From Nelumbo lutea (Eukaryota; Streptophyta; Magnoliopsida; Proteales; Nelumbonaceae): a stretch of 64,000 nucleotides of DNA. The number at the start of each line of letters is the position of its first letter. Position 1 is the first letter of the stretch. Under the pieces are notes generated by a model that was not told the origin of the DNA, did not search any database, and was given only the letters and a program-made list of their open reading frames with translations. The position numbers and the translations under genes were made by a program. This document shows positions 11,818 through 23,559 of this stretch, piece after piece. The stretch lies in contig JAKGHH010000001.1 in assembly GCA_022828595.1 (NCBI GenBank), forward strand, positions 124,756,999 through 124,820,998. Direction: 5' to 3'.

Positions 11818-12650
11818 TGATGGTGCGCGATCTGGTCACTCCTAGCTGGCATCGGTTGCGCTCCTAGCTGGTAATGGACGAGATACCTATGAAGAAGAAG
11901 AAGGATCCCTGGGGAGCTCTCCCGATGGGAATACTCCGATGCTTAAGTTAGTAAATGGGAGAGAAAGTTGATAGATGAAAGAGAGAGAGTTGCAGAGAAA
12001 AATATAAGGGCTAGAGTGCAGATCACGCAAGTTGCAATACCCTTGCTCTTTGGGGGTCAGAGCTCTTATATAGCGGTGTCCTGTCAAATCAGGCATAACC
12101 GCCTCCGATTCTCTGCCACAATTGTTACTTGCCCGGGCTACGCAGGTAACTGTTGCAAAGTACAGCCCTGCCAAGTGGGGCACACCTCTCAGGGTTGGCA
12201 TGCACGACGCCGCCTGGCGAGAGACGTGGGTGCAGTATCCAGATTTGGCAGGTACGGTTATCAGACAGGAGATCTTTCTGTGATACGCTGAGCTGCTCTT
12301 CCGTGAGCTGCCTTGAACTGAGTTACCCTGTGCCGAGCTGCAGGTGTCGTATCGAGGTGCTTCTACCCGAGGTGGCCTACTTAGGTTTGGGCATGAGTAA
12401 ATTTATTCTAACTTAGAAGGCTCCCGAGCTCAACCCGAAGTGCCTTTGAGCTCGGGAGATTCCTATCTTGGGAGAATCTTAGCTCGAGGTGCTTCCTTGG
12501 AAGAATCTTAGCTCGGGGTAATCGGAGTGTCATCTGGTACCGAGCTGCCACGCTGGATCTTGGCGGACTGGTTGTGCTGAGTTGTCACTTATGCTGAGTC
12601 ACATCCACATTTTCTCTTATGATGAGGTCGGGTCAAATCACCTTCCATCA
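11818..12650 (-). repeat. 5' LTR of gypsy element A
   Basis: Begins TGATGGTGCG and ends CCTTCCATCA; partner of 1770-2600. The minus-strand TATATAAG box is also present here, around 12065-12073. Followed by tctta, the presumed target duplication. Confidence 0.92.
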
Positions 12651-14312
12651 TCTTAAACATTCCAGTGGTGGTAGAAGGCTGATGGTGTTACTGGAATTCT
12701 ATCTGTGGTCTGATCAAAGGAACTATGCCGGTTCTATATAAACTATATTGATCGAGGTTTTTAAAACTGAACCAGACACTGAATTGGTCAGGGGTCCAAT
12801 TCCCGGATCAAATGGTCTGACCGTTCGAATCGAATGAACGACCAGTTCTGACAAAAAAATAAAAAAATAAAAATAAAAACAACCAAAGCTATTGGATGGT
12901 TGAAATGGTTTGAACAATTCAACTATCCAAGTCAACGATTTAATCATCAAATTAACGGTTTTTAACGAAATAACGATTCTAAAATAAAACAAAACCGATT
13001 AGCTGACCAATTCCTGGTTTTTCCAATCAGAACATCCTGGTCCGAATTTGAAAACCATGAAATAATATGGACTGAGATAAAAGGGGGTGGGACATAGTAG
13101 AGACTGGGGAGAAGAGAATCATCATCCTTCATTATAAAGGGATTCACATGTTAAACACGCACAGGAGAGTCACACCAATGTGGAACAGCTGGTGTCTATA
13201 CATGTAATTTGGTTAGTAGAAAGGGTTGCAGGAGGATTCGGACTGATTGGAAAGCCTTGGCGAGGTTGGTGCCTATTTCATGGTTCAAAAATTGTCTTCA
13301 TCGAGCCAATTAAGTGAGGACTAACCATGCAATAAAAGATGACGGAGAAAAATAACCCACCAATACCATCATTATAATTGTCCATAATTTATCAAATCAA
13401 GTTCAGAAATTTAACCAGTTACTCCACGTGCGATGTCAGGATTTAAGAATCAGCAGCTTGTTTTGAGGGAGGAATCATGTGAATACGAGAAGGGTATTAG
13501 ATAACACTACACCATGTCAGTGAATCCAAATTAAATTAGAGAATTGCAAAGAAAAACGATGGAGAATACGAAATGAAATAATGAAGCCACTTTTACTCCT
13601 TGGCAGAATTTTGGAATCATGTTTGGATACGTACAAATGGCATCCTGATTCCTGAAGTCAAGTTGGTTCGTGCGTGTCGCTTTCTCTCCCTTTTAGACTA
13701 GCATTATACGACTAATTTGTCACATATATGGACAGAAGAAAGGATAAAACAAGAGATACTCCTAGGCTATTTAAATATTTTCTGAAGTTGTGCAAAGGAG
13801 AAATTGAAGGAGGATTCTTCTTTTATTTCGTCTTCTATCGAAAACACAAGGGGATACATATAAATATACCATAAACAAAACAAAACAACAAGTAACAAAC
13901 AAGTGTTTGAATCTGCTATATCCACCCTTCTTAGTAGCAGAAAAGAAAAAAAAAAAAAATCCTATGAGTTGCGTGGTTCAGCTGTTAACACTTATTATGC
14001 ATATTGGAAATTAGTACTTTTTCTCTTCTATTTTTCCTGTTAGAAATAACCGGGATAAATAATATCGATCAGAAAAAGAAAAGTATTTTGGTTGGGGTGG
14101 CTGAGGGATCCCTTGTGCCTTAAAATTTCCTACAATCTCTAAATAAGAATTTTCTTTTTAGATTTTTTAGGGGGGGGGGAGATAGGAAGTACATGAGATA
14201 GGATTTGGAAAGAAATAGGGCAAAAAGGTTTGGATCTATTACACAAATTTTAAAGAAAATATATTTGTTGAGTGGTCCCTACTAGAAGGTCCTCTACCAA
14301 TATAAATAATAG
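12651..14312. other. Intergenic spacer
   Basis: No supportable gene. Apart from the MITE at 12756-13056 it holds ordinary AT-rich sequence, with short A tracts near 13950. Confidence 0.55.
12756..13056. mobile_element. MITE-like inverted-repeat element, family 1
   Basis: Left end GGTTTTTAAAACTGAACCAG and the reverse complement of the right end GGTTTTCAAATTCGGACCAG match in a terminal inverted repeat. A second copy with the same ends lies at 38515-38763. No clear target duplication was seen. Confidence 0.55.
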
Positions 14313-15387
14313 TGATGATGCGTGATCTAGTCGCTCCCTACTAGAAGGTAGTTCGAACATCGGATTAGCTACGTGGTCGGGTTGAACTGCAAGGAGACAA
14401 TATCAAAGTGTTTCGAGGTGCTTTACTCGGTGTGGGTACTCTAATGCTTAAGTTAGCGATGGAGATTGTAAAGAGCTAATTGTTTAAGAGTAATAGTAAG
14501 TGAGGGAGATCTAAATCGGGCGTACCTTATGAGGTTGGAGGCAAAGCCTTTATATAGGGGAGCTGTAGTGGGCCTTACAATGTGTGTCTGAGATCATCGA
14601 CCCACCTAACCCAAAGTCAGTTCCGCACTTGAAGATGGACTCCGAGTAAGCTAATAAGGCTTATCCAAGTCCATCCAATTAGGCCGGGATGAAGATAAGA
14701 TTCGTTGGCATACGACGTGATCCCGATGAGATTGGAGACAACTAGCTCGCTTCTAGAAGTAAGCTACGTGGCACCTTGGTCAGGTCAATGAGTGTGGCAA
14801 GCTGCTTGGGCCCCTATATTGGCTAAGTGACCTGAGATGCCCGAGGTGACTAGGCGGCTATTTGGCATCATTGCCGTTTCCTGGAGAAATTGCGCCAAAT
14901 TAGTGCTACATTGGAAAAAACAACACTCTAGGAAACATGCATTTGTTTGGAACCATTTTTTATAAAAACGGTGCTCCAAGCCACGCCTTGGAAATCAGGA
15001 AGCTATGGCTTGGAGCAACACCAAATTTGACGTTTCCTAGAGTTGCAACTCATTGCTGCTAACAAGGCAGTGATGTGCCATTGGATAATGGGTACCGGTG
15101 CTGAAAACGTTTCTTGGAGCATTAATACCAAACAGAAAAAGTTGTTGTTGCTCTAAGAAACATCCTACCTACCAGCAACGATTCCAAACAAAAATAAAGG
15201 TACCATTTTTCAAGAAAACGATGCTTCCAACCACACATCAGCAACACTATTTTCTCTGCATCTAAACATCCATGCCAAATATATAGTAGGACTACTGAAG
15301 TGTCCAAAGATGCTGAAACGTCCTAAGTCATTATATCACTCCACGTGTCATCACGTCATAGAACGAGCTAAATTATCCCTCCAAACA
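14313..15387 (-). repeat. Gypsy solo LTR (element B family) with nested insertion
   Basis: Starts TGATGATGCGTGATC and ends CCCTCCAAACA, matching the LTR of element B (31108-31794) and the solo LTR at 43332-44070 at both ends. It is ~390 bp longer because unrelated sequence occupies about 14868-15300. Flanks aatag and gtgtt do not match, so a target duplication is not evident. Confidence 0.75.
14868..15303. mobile_element. Candidate foldback/MITE insertion in the solo LTR
   Basis: This segment is missing from the two related LTRs. It contains internal inverted repeats (CTCTAGGAAAC near 14927 and GTTTCCTAGAG near 15032) and ends resembling ATTTGGCAT / ATGCCAAAT. The exact borders are uncertain. 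Confidence 0.4.
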
Positions 15388-15842
15388 GTGTTAACAAGTT
15401 TTCGGGGGTGAAGGACCCACTAATATATTGGCTCCGATTGTTAAATAAAAAAAAAAAAAAGACCAAACTTTTATCATCCAAGTTAAGAAAAGCCCAAAAT
15501 CCTCTTATATTTCATATTTCTATTCATGTTTATTAACTTTCACCCCCTATAATTTATACTTATTTACTTTTGACCCTTCTAATAAAAAATCTTTAACTAA
15601 GACTGTATTCAATATGCCAAAAATGACCCCACACCACGTGAGCATATAACATAAAAGTAGTCTCCATCTCACTCGAACCACATTTACGACCTATCGTTGA
15701 ATATTTCTGTGGCCAAAACACCACCAAGGGAGAATGAAGAATCTAAGTATTATTTTATGGGGACCCGACTTACCGGTGCGGTGATAAAGTTGTTTATGTA
15801 CGAATCTTCGTAAATCGTTTTTAAAATATTTTTTTTTCTTAA
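15388..15842. other. Intergenic spacer
   Basis: No coding or RNA gene is visible. It ends at the Harbinger-type insertion. Confidence 0.5.
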
Positions 15843-16803
15843 GGTTCCGTTTGGTTTATAGGAAGATTTGGATGGGATAAGAAAAGATACGATAGGATGA
15901 AAAAGTGTAAAAATTGATTTTTTTGGTGTTTGATTTTATACATGGGAAAATAATAGGAAAAACATGTTAATAATTACTTCGCCGGAAGAAGAAGAAGAAG
16001 AAGGTGAGGGAGGAAGACGGGAAGAACAGGAAGAAGAAGAAGGTGAGGGAGAAAAGAGAAGAGGAAGATGGAGGGAGAGACAGAGAACAGTGAATATAGC
16101 AGGGTAGCAAATCGTCGCTGCCTGGTTCTCTTGCCACCGCCGCCTCTTCAAATCGCCGCTGCCTAGTTCGTCGTTCCTTCATCCAAGGAATCCAGTGACG
16201 AGGGAAAATAGTCGAACGAGTAATTATCAAACCCAGAAAAAAATTCCAAAATCTGACACGCTATCTTCGGATCCCACTAGGAACATGTCGAAGAAGGACT
16301 AATCGATGGAAACATTGCTATCCGCGGGGACTGGTCCATCAGAGACCGATGAAGGCGAGGGGTAATCCAGCGTGGTCTCCGTCGATAAATGGTTGGAACG
16401 CTCCTTATTCTATGGGTCTGCATTCACAAACTGAGTCGCAACAGCTCGATGGTAGCAGGGTAGCAGATCGGCGCTGCCTGGTTCTCTTGCCACTGCTGCC
16501 TCCTCCGTTCGAAAGGGGAAGACAATAAACAGTAGTTCCTTGCCAGTATCTGAAGAAAACAGTGGAGAATAGATCGGGTCACACTGTTCGTTGTCGGTCG
16601 TCGTTATCATTGTTCGTTGTCGTTCGTCTTCGTTGTTGGAAAGCAATGAACAATGGTTTCTCAATTTTTCCACCGGAATTTCACTACGATTCCACATTTT
16701 TGGGATCTCTCATCCCAGACCCCACCTCTTTCTCATCCGATCTCTCCATTTTCCTCAAACCAAATGAGAAAACTCAGTCCCATCCCACAAACCAAACGGA
16801 GCC
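15843..16803. mobile_element. PIF/Harbinger-like non-autonomous element
   Basis: Left end GGTTCCGTTTGG and right end, read inverted, GGCTCCGTTTGG form 12 bp inverted repeats flanked by TAA on both sides (15840-15842 and 16804-16806). The ends and 3 bp TAA duplication fit PIF/Harbinger. No transposase is visible in the 961 bp. Inside, a ~55 bp segment containing GCTGCCTGGTTCTCTTGCCA occurs twice (about 16098-16150 and 16452-16505). The open frames here are low-complexity and not convincing as proteins. Confidence 0.78.
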
Positions 16804-17671
16804 TAATTTTTCACATACCCAAAAGAAGAGCCTAGAGAAGCGTGGAATTCACATCAGCCCCGCACAAGAGGCGCCCCACAAGGTCTTAACATCTCAGCCG
16901 TGTATTACAAACATCTGTCGGTAATAGTATGATAAATGATGAGATATCATTGAAAGATATTCCTAATATATGATTGAAATGTGTTGTGGGTTAACTGATA
17001 TGAACTACGAAGCTTGGCCCTTCCCCATATGTCCATAACAATGGTTGAAATACAATAATGCCCCAGTCGCCCCCTTCATCGGTTGTAAGACTTCATTTTT
17101 AAATAACCAAACAACAGTTACATGCTACCTGAACTCGGAGAAATAGTCTATAAAACTGATAAAATTCATAATATACAAAAAAAAAAAAAAATTGAGTCTT
17201 TGTTTTGAACATCTCAACAAATCTCAAAGTCTTAAAATCTAGGGGGTTTTTACCGTTCAATCCACCTCACCTCTGAAATATTAGTTTCACTGTACAGTTC
17301 AGGGTAGGTGTCAGCTTGAAATTAATGCTAATTACAGGTATGGGTGTTATAGGTCGAGCTGTTTGTAAATTTGAATTGTTGTAAGTTTGTGGATGAAATC
17401 ATAGTTTTGAGTTGGGGTGCATTGCAAAATTCCCTAAAATAATTCTAATTGCAAAAAAAGTCCTAAAATCTATAAAATCTATAGCCATCTTTTATGATAA
17501 ATGTAACAGAACAAATAAAAAAAAAACCTCAAGAGTCTAACTATGATGCATTTATTGATATTTATTTTAAGTTAAATCCCTATCTCAACTAATCATGTTT
17601 TTAACATTTTATTTTTCATTATTTCATGCTTTACAAAAAGAATATTTTTATATTTAATAAAATGTACTTTA

Positions 17672-17896
17672 GGCTGTGTTTGGTTGCAATGCAAATAATT
17701 TGTACTGATGCAAATCTATGACAATGCAAATGATTTGAGTGTAAATTCTGACTTATTTTTGTTTGAAATTTTAGCTTATTTTGTTTTATTGCACTACAAA
17801 TAAAGAAAAATAAAGACACAAGGCAAAATAAAGTAAATTAAACAAAAATATGCATTTTTTTTTACATTTGCACTCCAATGCATTTGTTCTGCAACC
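17672..17896. mobile_element. Candidate PIF-like MITE
   Basis: Left end GGCTGTGTTTGGTTGCAATG preceded by TTA; right end GCAACC followed by TAA. The inner ends share TGCAAAT / ATTTGCA blocks in inverted orientation. The right terminus is diverged, so the call is tentative. Confidence 0.4.
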
Positions 17897-18172
17897 TAAG
17901 TTGGTACAATTAGGTCAAGTAAAATGGTGAGGTTTGGCTCACTCAACTTGACCTAGGTATTTGCCTATGTTATGACAGTTTTTGCAAGAGAACTTAGAAT
18001 CTACCATTCCATTGTGTGCTTGGACTGGTTTAGTCCAATTGTCAAAGTCAATTTAGTTGGGAGTCTGGCTCATCTGATCTGCTTAAGATGCTTTGTTAAT
18101 TAATAAAATTAAAAAGAGCAATGAGAAACAGCAAATAATTGAATATATTATGGGTATGAAATAATATATAAA

Positions 18173-18187
18173 TAAATAAATAAATAA

Positions 18188-18230
<43 letters not shown>
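18173..18230. repeat. (AAAT)n-(AT)n microsatellite
   Basis: Several AAAT units run into about 18 AT dinucleotides. Simple sequence repeat in spacer. Confidence 0.95.
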
Positions 18231-18231
<1 letters not shown>

Positions 18232-18988
18232 TCTATCTATACAATTATAAATGCAATAAATGCCTTGGTTTTGGTATAGTCATCATTTACTAAAACACTC
18301 TTGTAGTTTCATATATTTACTCAAATTTATCATAGTTTGCAGTTTACTAAAACGATCCCTATAATTTACAACCTATTTAATCAGCATTCGATTAGATGGA
18401 GGTAAAAAAATGACGATTTTAACATTAACATCTATTCAAATAAATTTAATTAAAAGAAAATAAAAATAAAAATATCATTATTTCCCTAATAAAATATTAA
18501 CAAACATTTTATTCCGCTAATTTTGTTTTATATATGAAGAAGTATTAGAGGGGTACTTTTAAAATAAAAAAACATAAACCCATACCCCTGAAGAAAGTTG
18601 ATTGCAAATTATATAGATATTTTTAGTAAAATACAAAATATAGATTAGTCGTAGTATATCTATAAAATTATAGGGTGTTTTAATAAATAATTCAAAATTA
18701 AATTTAATAACATATTATTGACATATATATTTATCTTTACTCGTGCACGTTCATGGCACGTGCCCACACACTAATAAGTAATAAATATGATACATCTCCA
18801 GACTCTAAATGTATTTCACAGAACTACCAACTGTACGGTTCCCATTTTATCTGTGCGTGAGACACACGTATACGGCAAAGATCATGTACGTCTATTTATA
18901 AAGGCAACAAAAGCGAGAGCGAATCAGCCCAGGCTGTCCCCCACAACGTCCGACATCACATCCCCTCGTGTATTGGGAACATCTCCCG

Positions 18989-19084
18989 ATAACTCAAGCA
19001 TATACCACATCAAAGAACTCCGTTTAAAAGAAAAAAAGAAAAGAAAAAGAGAAAGAGTCTTCGAATAACTCAAGCATATACCAC
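18989..19084. repeat. 20 bp direct repeat flanking a purine-rich segment
   Basis: ATAACTCAAGCATATACCAC occurs exactly at 18989-19008 and 19065-19084. The 56 bp between them is A/G-rich (aaaagaaaaaaagaaaag). The arrangement resembles a target duplication around a short retroposed tail, 265 bp upstream of the cyclophilin ATG. Confidence 0.7.
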
Positions 19085-19184
19085 TCGCCGCATGGCTACT
19101 CGAGTTTAACCCAACGCCAGTCTAAATCTAACTCTGGTTACTGGTCACCGTCCTTGAAAATGTCTCGTGCTTAATCTATGGTGA

Positions 19185-19253
19185 CACGTGTAAGATACTA
19201 ACGGCTAAGATCGAACAAAGAAGATAATTAACCGGCCGAAACAGCTATATAAG
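19185..19253 (+). promoter_or_regulatory. Cyclophilin core promoter elements
   Basis: A G-box CACGTG lies at 19185-19190 and a TATA box TATATAAG at 19246-19253, about 95 bp upstream of the ATG. A telo-box-like AACCCTAG follows at 19269-19276, a motif common in plant genes for translation and growth. The elements are seen directly; their roles are inferred. Confidence 0.65.
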
Positions 19254-19348
19254 AGGCTCCACTCTGCGAACCCTAGCGTCACCTGTTTCCGGTTTTCCTT
19301 CATTTCTCGTTGACTGTTACGGTGAGAAAGTAGAGAGCGCGATCTACG

Positions 19349-19870
19349 ATGGCAGCAAACCCTAAGGTTTTCTTCGACATGTCGATCGGCGGAGCTCCGG
19401 CCGGCCGTATCGTCATGGAACTCTACAGCGACGTCACACCCCGTACGGCCGAGAACTTCCGAGCTCTCTGCACTGGCGAGAAGGGAGTCGGTCGTTCGGG
19501 CAAGCCCCTACACTACAAGGGTTCTTCCTTCCACCGAATCATTCCCGGGTTCATGTGTCAGGGAGGAGATTTCACCGCCGGGAACGGAACCGGCGGAGAG
19601 TCGATCTACGGCTCCAAGTTCGCTGACGAGAACTTCATCAGGAAGCACACTGGACCTGGTGTGCTTTCCATGGCTAACGCCGGTCCTGGCACCAACGGAT
19701 CTCAGTTCTTCATTTGTACTGCCAAGACCGAGTGGCTTGACGGGAAGCACGTCGTGTTCGGTAGGGTCGTCGAGGGGATGGACGTCGTGAAGGCGCTTGA
19801 GAAGGTCGGATCTTCTTCTGGGAGGACCTCCAAGCCTGTTGTGGTCGCTGATTGTGGTCAGCTCTCTTGA
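19349..19870 (+). CDS. Cytosolic cyclophilin, peptidyl-prolyl cis-trans isomerase
   Basis: A 173-residue intronless frame covering one complete cyclophilin domain. Peptidyl-prolyl isomerases of this family catalyse cis-trans isomerisation of Xaa-Pro bonds and bind cyclosporin A. Catalytic and ligand-binding positions are visible: [15 protein letters not shown] (Arg about residue 62, Phe and Gln nearby), [14 protein letters not shown], and W128-equivalent in [12 protein letters not shown]. The [16 protein letters not shown] segment contains the seven-residue insertion typical of plant cytosolic cyclophilins. There is no signal or transit peptide, and it ends CGQLS, so cytosol (possibly nucleus) is expected. 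The lack of introns agrees with the plant single-domain ROC/CYP18-19 genes. The start is supported by the TATA box and by full family length. It looks intact and expressed. Confidence 0.97.
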   Translation: MAANPKVFFDMSIGGAPAGRIVMELYSDVTPRTAENFRALCTGEKGVGRSGKPLHYKGSSFHRIIPGFMCQGGDFTAGNGTGGESIYGSKFADENFIRKHTGPGVLSMANAGPGTNGSQFFICTAKTEWLDGKHVVFGRVVEGMDVVKALEKVGSSSGRTSKPVVVADCGQLS

Positions 19871-20715
19871 AAAGGTCCTGTGGTCTGCGAGTTTCGAATA
19901 TAGCCTTAATGGATTAGGGTTTCTTTTCTGATGTTTTCTTCCCTCTGTAGTGGTGATGTTCGGATTTCATGGATCAGGGCTCTCTAGAAACAAGCTATCT
20001 TTTTAAATAAGTCTTTCTATCCTGCTTTTGGTAGTTTGTAGGATTTGTGAATTTATGGTTTGCTCTAGAGTTCTGCAATGTTTCTTTCTAATGATTCAAT
20101 TGGATGTATCCATGCCTCTGTTTTTAACTTTTCTGGACTCTGGCGTGTATATGGTTTATTCAAATTCGTGCGTCCTCTTAATATGGTTAATAGATCATGG
20201 TTCCATCATCAAGATTTCTAAAATGGAGGATAGCATTTGTTTTTGTTTTTGTTTTATTTATTTTTTATAATGTAATTTGTTTTTATTCTTCATTTTTTTT
20301 ATCGATTTCATCTGCTTTGAAAAATGCCTCGTCACATAGTTCTATTTTATAATCCAATTTTTATGGAACGATATATTTTTGGTAATTCTACGTGAATGGT
20401 ATTCTCCCTGAACCTGACACAATTCGTCTTTGTGCAATTTTGAATTCATAAAAAATCTGTTTATGCAAATGCATGATTTTTGGCATAATATTTACTAGTA
20501 TTTAATGTTATGTAAGATTTTTGTTATATCCCTCGCAGCTAAGTTTTAGTTTTCGATTGAGTAAGAAGCCAGCTGGCTTGCCGTGAAAATCGTACTAGTT
20601 TTAACTACTCGGGATCGAATCTCTGCCTTGTCTGGTTTGAGGGGCTTTTAATAAAGTATCAATGTTCAGCTTTAGTTTATTTTTTGTGTTTTTCGATAGT
20701 CTTGTTCATGAATTA

Positions 20716-20951
20716 AGATTTATCAAATCCGTTTCTTTCATTGAAATCTTTTGGTGAAGTATTTTTTAGTGGAATTACATATTGTAAATTGTTCATTGTC
20801 CATCGATTGTAGATGAACTCAAACATTTGTATCAGATTTATGAAATCCGTTTCTTTCATTTTCCTCGTAGAAATCTTTTGGTGAAGTATTTAGTTGAATT
20901 ACATATTGTAAATTGTTCATTGTCCATCGGTTGATGAACTCAACATTTCTA
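20716..20951. repeat. ~118 bp tandem duplication downstream of cyclophilin
   Basis: Two adjacent copies start at 20716 and 20834 (AGATTTAT[C/G]AAATCCGTTTCTTTCATT). Both contain GAAATCTTTTGGTGAAGTATT and AATTACATATTGTAAATTGT. The second copy has a small insertion and a small deletion. It lies about 850 bp past the stop codon. Confidence 0.9.
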
Positions 20952-21768
20952 TTCATGAATCGGATTATATTAACGTGAAGAAAGATGGTAGAATGGACTG
21001 AAACGGTTAGTTGCTGTTAGACACAATAGAACGGAACGGCAGAGAGCGTACGGTGGCTCAGAAGTCAGATCTGACACTTACGAGATGAGGGATCCTGGGT
21101 GAGTCTTCTTTTTGCGATAACAGAAACAGTCCTAAATGGCAAAACCCAGAATCCAAACCCCAAGCAGCCTAGCCTGAGGAGTGGCGACTACTCCGACTGT
21201 CCCCACGTGATGTCTTTAACAATAAAAAAACGGATTTATTGGGCAGTTGGATAGCCACAATTGCTACGACAGTCATAGCCATCACTGCTACATCGACCAA
21301 ACAGCCACATCCCTCCACCCTGTATTCGTGCGGATATCCCCTTCAATTTTACTTCATCCACTTTTCGCCGCTCATTTTAAAAAGAATTATCATACCCTGC
21401 AATCACAAGTGAAAAACTGTAAAATGTGATAAATCAAAAGATCATTAGAGAAACTAATTAAGATAAATATAAAAAACATACATGATGAATAAGTACAAAT
21501 TAAGAATAAAGAAAACATACACGAAGGAATGGGTATATCATTGTAATCATATATCATTGTAATCAAAACTAACTAGTTTTATCATCCATAAAATAAATGT
21601 TCAAGGTTGACATATAACACATTACTTATATTACACATAATTTTGTGTAATGTAGAGAAAGCCATTAGAAGGCATTGTAAGTGGGGATTTAGTGAAATCA
21701 TTAATTTTGTGATAACAACTTAAGTAATTTTTCAAGGAATTTATGGAACAATATTCTCACATGAAGAG
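20952..21768. other. Intergenic spacer
   Basis: No gene or recognised mobile element is visible here; the sequence is AT-rich. Confidence 0.45.
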
Positions 21769-22036
21769 TTGATTTTCGGTTGTATGTCTTTAGCTTCAAT
21801 GATGTCATAATACCCTTAAATTGGACATTTAATGAGACTCGTGTTAGTTTAGAATGTTTATAGTCGTTGGATAAGTTTGGGGAGATTTATCCTATTATGG
21901 TTGATACTGATGCACTGTTAAGTGTTGGAGTGAACTGTCTCAGTTGCTGTTAGGGTGTACATGTAGTGTAATTTTGCTTGAAACCTTTGGAGATTAATGG
22001 GTAAAACTGAAAAGTTATACCTGATTCGTAGAAAAT
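21769..22036 (+). repeat. Truncated 5' LTR of the copia element
   Basis: Shares TTAAATTGGACA, AATGAGACTCGTGTTAG and GGGGAGATTTATCCT in order with the 3' LTR at 26603-26975. The rest of the ~1.9 kb LTR is not found here. The left border is approximate. Confidence 0.75.
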
Positions 22037-22747
22037 CATTGGATGATCTCCCTCAATGGTGGGCTCCACATCTCTTGAAGAGGATACGTGCGAAAATCTA
22101 GCCGATTAGGGCTCACCTAAATCTGACATTATGAAAGTCAATGGAAGCTACTTTGCTTTGACCTAAATTAATCTATAGCATAATTTTTTGTTCCCTCTAG
22201 CCCTCCAGCAATATGAATGCATGTGATAGAGAGATTCATATGATGAACTCTCTAAAAGCCTTCTATCATTAGCATGAGGATGGGTCATTCAGTAATGAGA
22301 AAACATACAAAAAAAATGGGCTATCCATTTGCTGTTAGATTTATCTGAGTGTTTCATAAGATGATAAGGGTTTCACAAAAAAATGGGAACTCTCTCACGG
22401 TACTTTGGCGTTTACGAATATGATGGGTGAGCACTTACTGGATAGAAATATTTAACCTAAAATGGCTTTGAACATTGTCTGACAGAGGCCAAAGGGAAAG
22501 CTCATATGATGAGTGAATACGATCCTTCACAGAAAGTGGTGGGGTTTTGCAGGTAAAACAGTTGGCTCTATGCACCCTATTTGATTTTTCACATTTTCAA
22601 AGACAAGTCATTGTCTCTATCACTGAGATAGGGGGAAAATTTCAGAGATGAATAAATGGGAATGTAACATATATTAAAAGCCACATCTATATAGATAACA
22701 TGAATCAAATTATGTTGTGGACTGATGTTTGCTTTTTTATCAGAAAA

Positions 22748-23520
22748 TGACAAATGGACAATTTGCAAAGCTTCTTGATGACAACAAGCTTAAGGGCCCA
22801 AACTATGCTGACTGGTACTGTAACCTTATCCTGGTCTTAACCTCTGAAAAATTGGATAGGGTGGCAAAAAATCTTACCCCGGATCGTCCGGGAGATAGGG
22901 CTTCTGAGGCCCAGAGAAGGGAATACCAAGAATGGGAGGAGAAAAACTCTCTGGTTCGCTGTTATATCATTGCCTCGTTGGATAATCCAATACAGAGGCA
23001 GTTCGATCAGATCGAACTTGCCAAAGACATATTAGATAGTCTCAAGACAATGTACGAAGAGCAGAGCCGCTCTACTCGGCAGAAGGTTTTGAAACAGTTC
23101 ATGACCGCGTAGATATCTAAGGGCCAACAAGTTCACGACCATTATCTTTGGATGATGGGCTTCACTAACGAACTGGAGGCTCTTGGATCCGGGGCTGGAT
23201 CTGGTAACCCATATAGACGCCATTCTCAACTCTTTGCATCCATCATTCAATCAATTCATCATGAATTACAACATGAACAAGGTGAATGTCAGCTTGTAGG
23301 AACTCAACAATATGTTGCAGAGGGCCGAATAATTGATTAAGAAGGATGAGCCCATAGCTATGCTTGTTGAAATAGGCAAATTGGGCAAGAAGAGGAGGAC
23401 AAAGAGAAAGCCCCAGAAGAATGCATCTAAACCCAAGAAGTAGAGGAAAGACAAGGTATTAGATGCTTGTCACTATTGCAAGCAAATCAGCCACTAGAAG
23501 TGGAATTGTCCTCAATACCT
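22748..23520 (+). pseudogene. Copia gag
   Basis: Opens with MTNGQFAKLLDDNKLKG and NYADWYCNL, typical of the copia gag (UBN2-type) domain. A TAG follows FMTA at 23110. Later frames continue the domain to a zinc knuckle CHYCKQISH...KWNC around 23470-23510, which itself holds a stop after the His. The gap from 22037 to 22747 is degenerate leader sequence. Confidence 0.83.
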
Positions 23521-23559
23521 GGAATCCAAGAAAGGTAATCTCGAATCTCGTGTCATAGA

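Larger units (their letters stand above)
1770..12650 (-). mobile_element. Ty3/gypsy LTR retrotransposon, element A (Tat-like plan)
   Basis: Two near-identical LTRs (1770-2600 and 11818-12650) start TGATGG and end CCATCA. They enclose, reading on the minus strand, a PBS, gag, protease, RT, RNase H, integrase, a ~97 bp tandem-repeat block, an antisense gene and a polypurine tract. The flanking bases tcttg (1765-1769) and tctta (12651-12655) look like a 5 bp target duplication with one change. The order gag-PR-RT-RH-IN places it in Ty3/gypsy. The antisense gene downstream of pol plus 3' tandem repeats is the plan known from the Tat group (for example Grande). The element is about 10.9 kb. Every coding domain carries stops or frameshifts, and protease and integrase have lost a catalytic Asp, so it is not autonomous. 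Confidence 0.93.
16807..18780. other. Intergenic AT-rich spacer
   Basis: No gene is supportable. It carries a candidate MITE at 17672-17896, a microsatellite near 18173-18230, and a weak copy of the 'ACATCT' terminal repeat near 16840-16925. Confidence 0.5.

Noticed and set aside
15936..16230. Ser/Pro-rich minus-strand frames
   Set aside because: Low-complexity GAAGAAGAA tract inside a Harbinger-type element.
19508..19750. Minus-strand frame opposite cyclophilin
   Set aside because: Shadow of a strongly conserved gene on the other strand.
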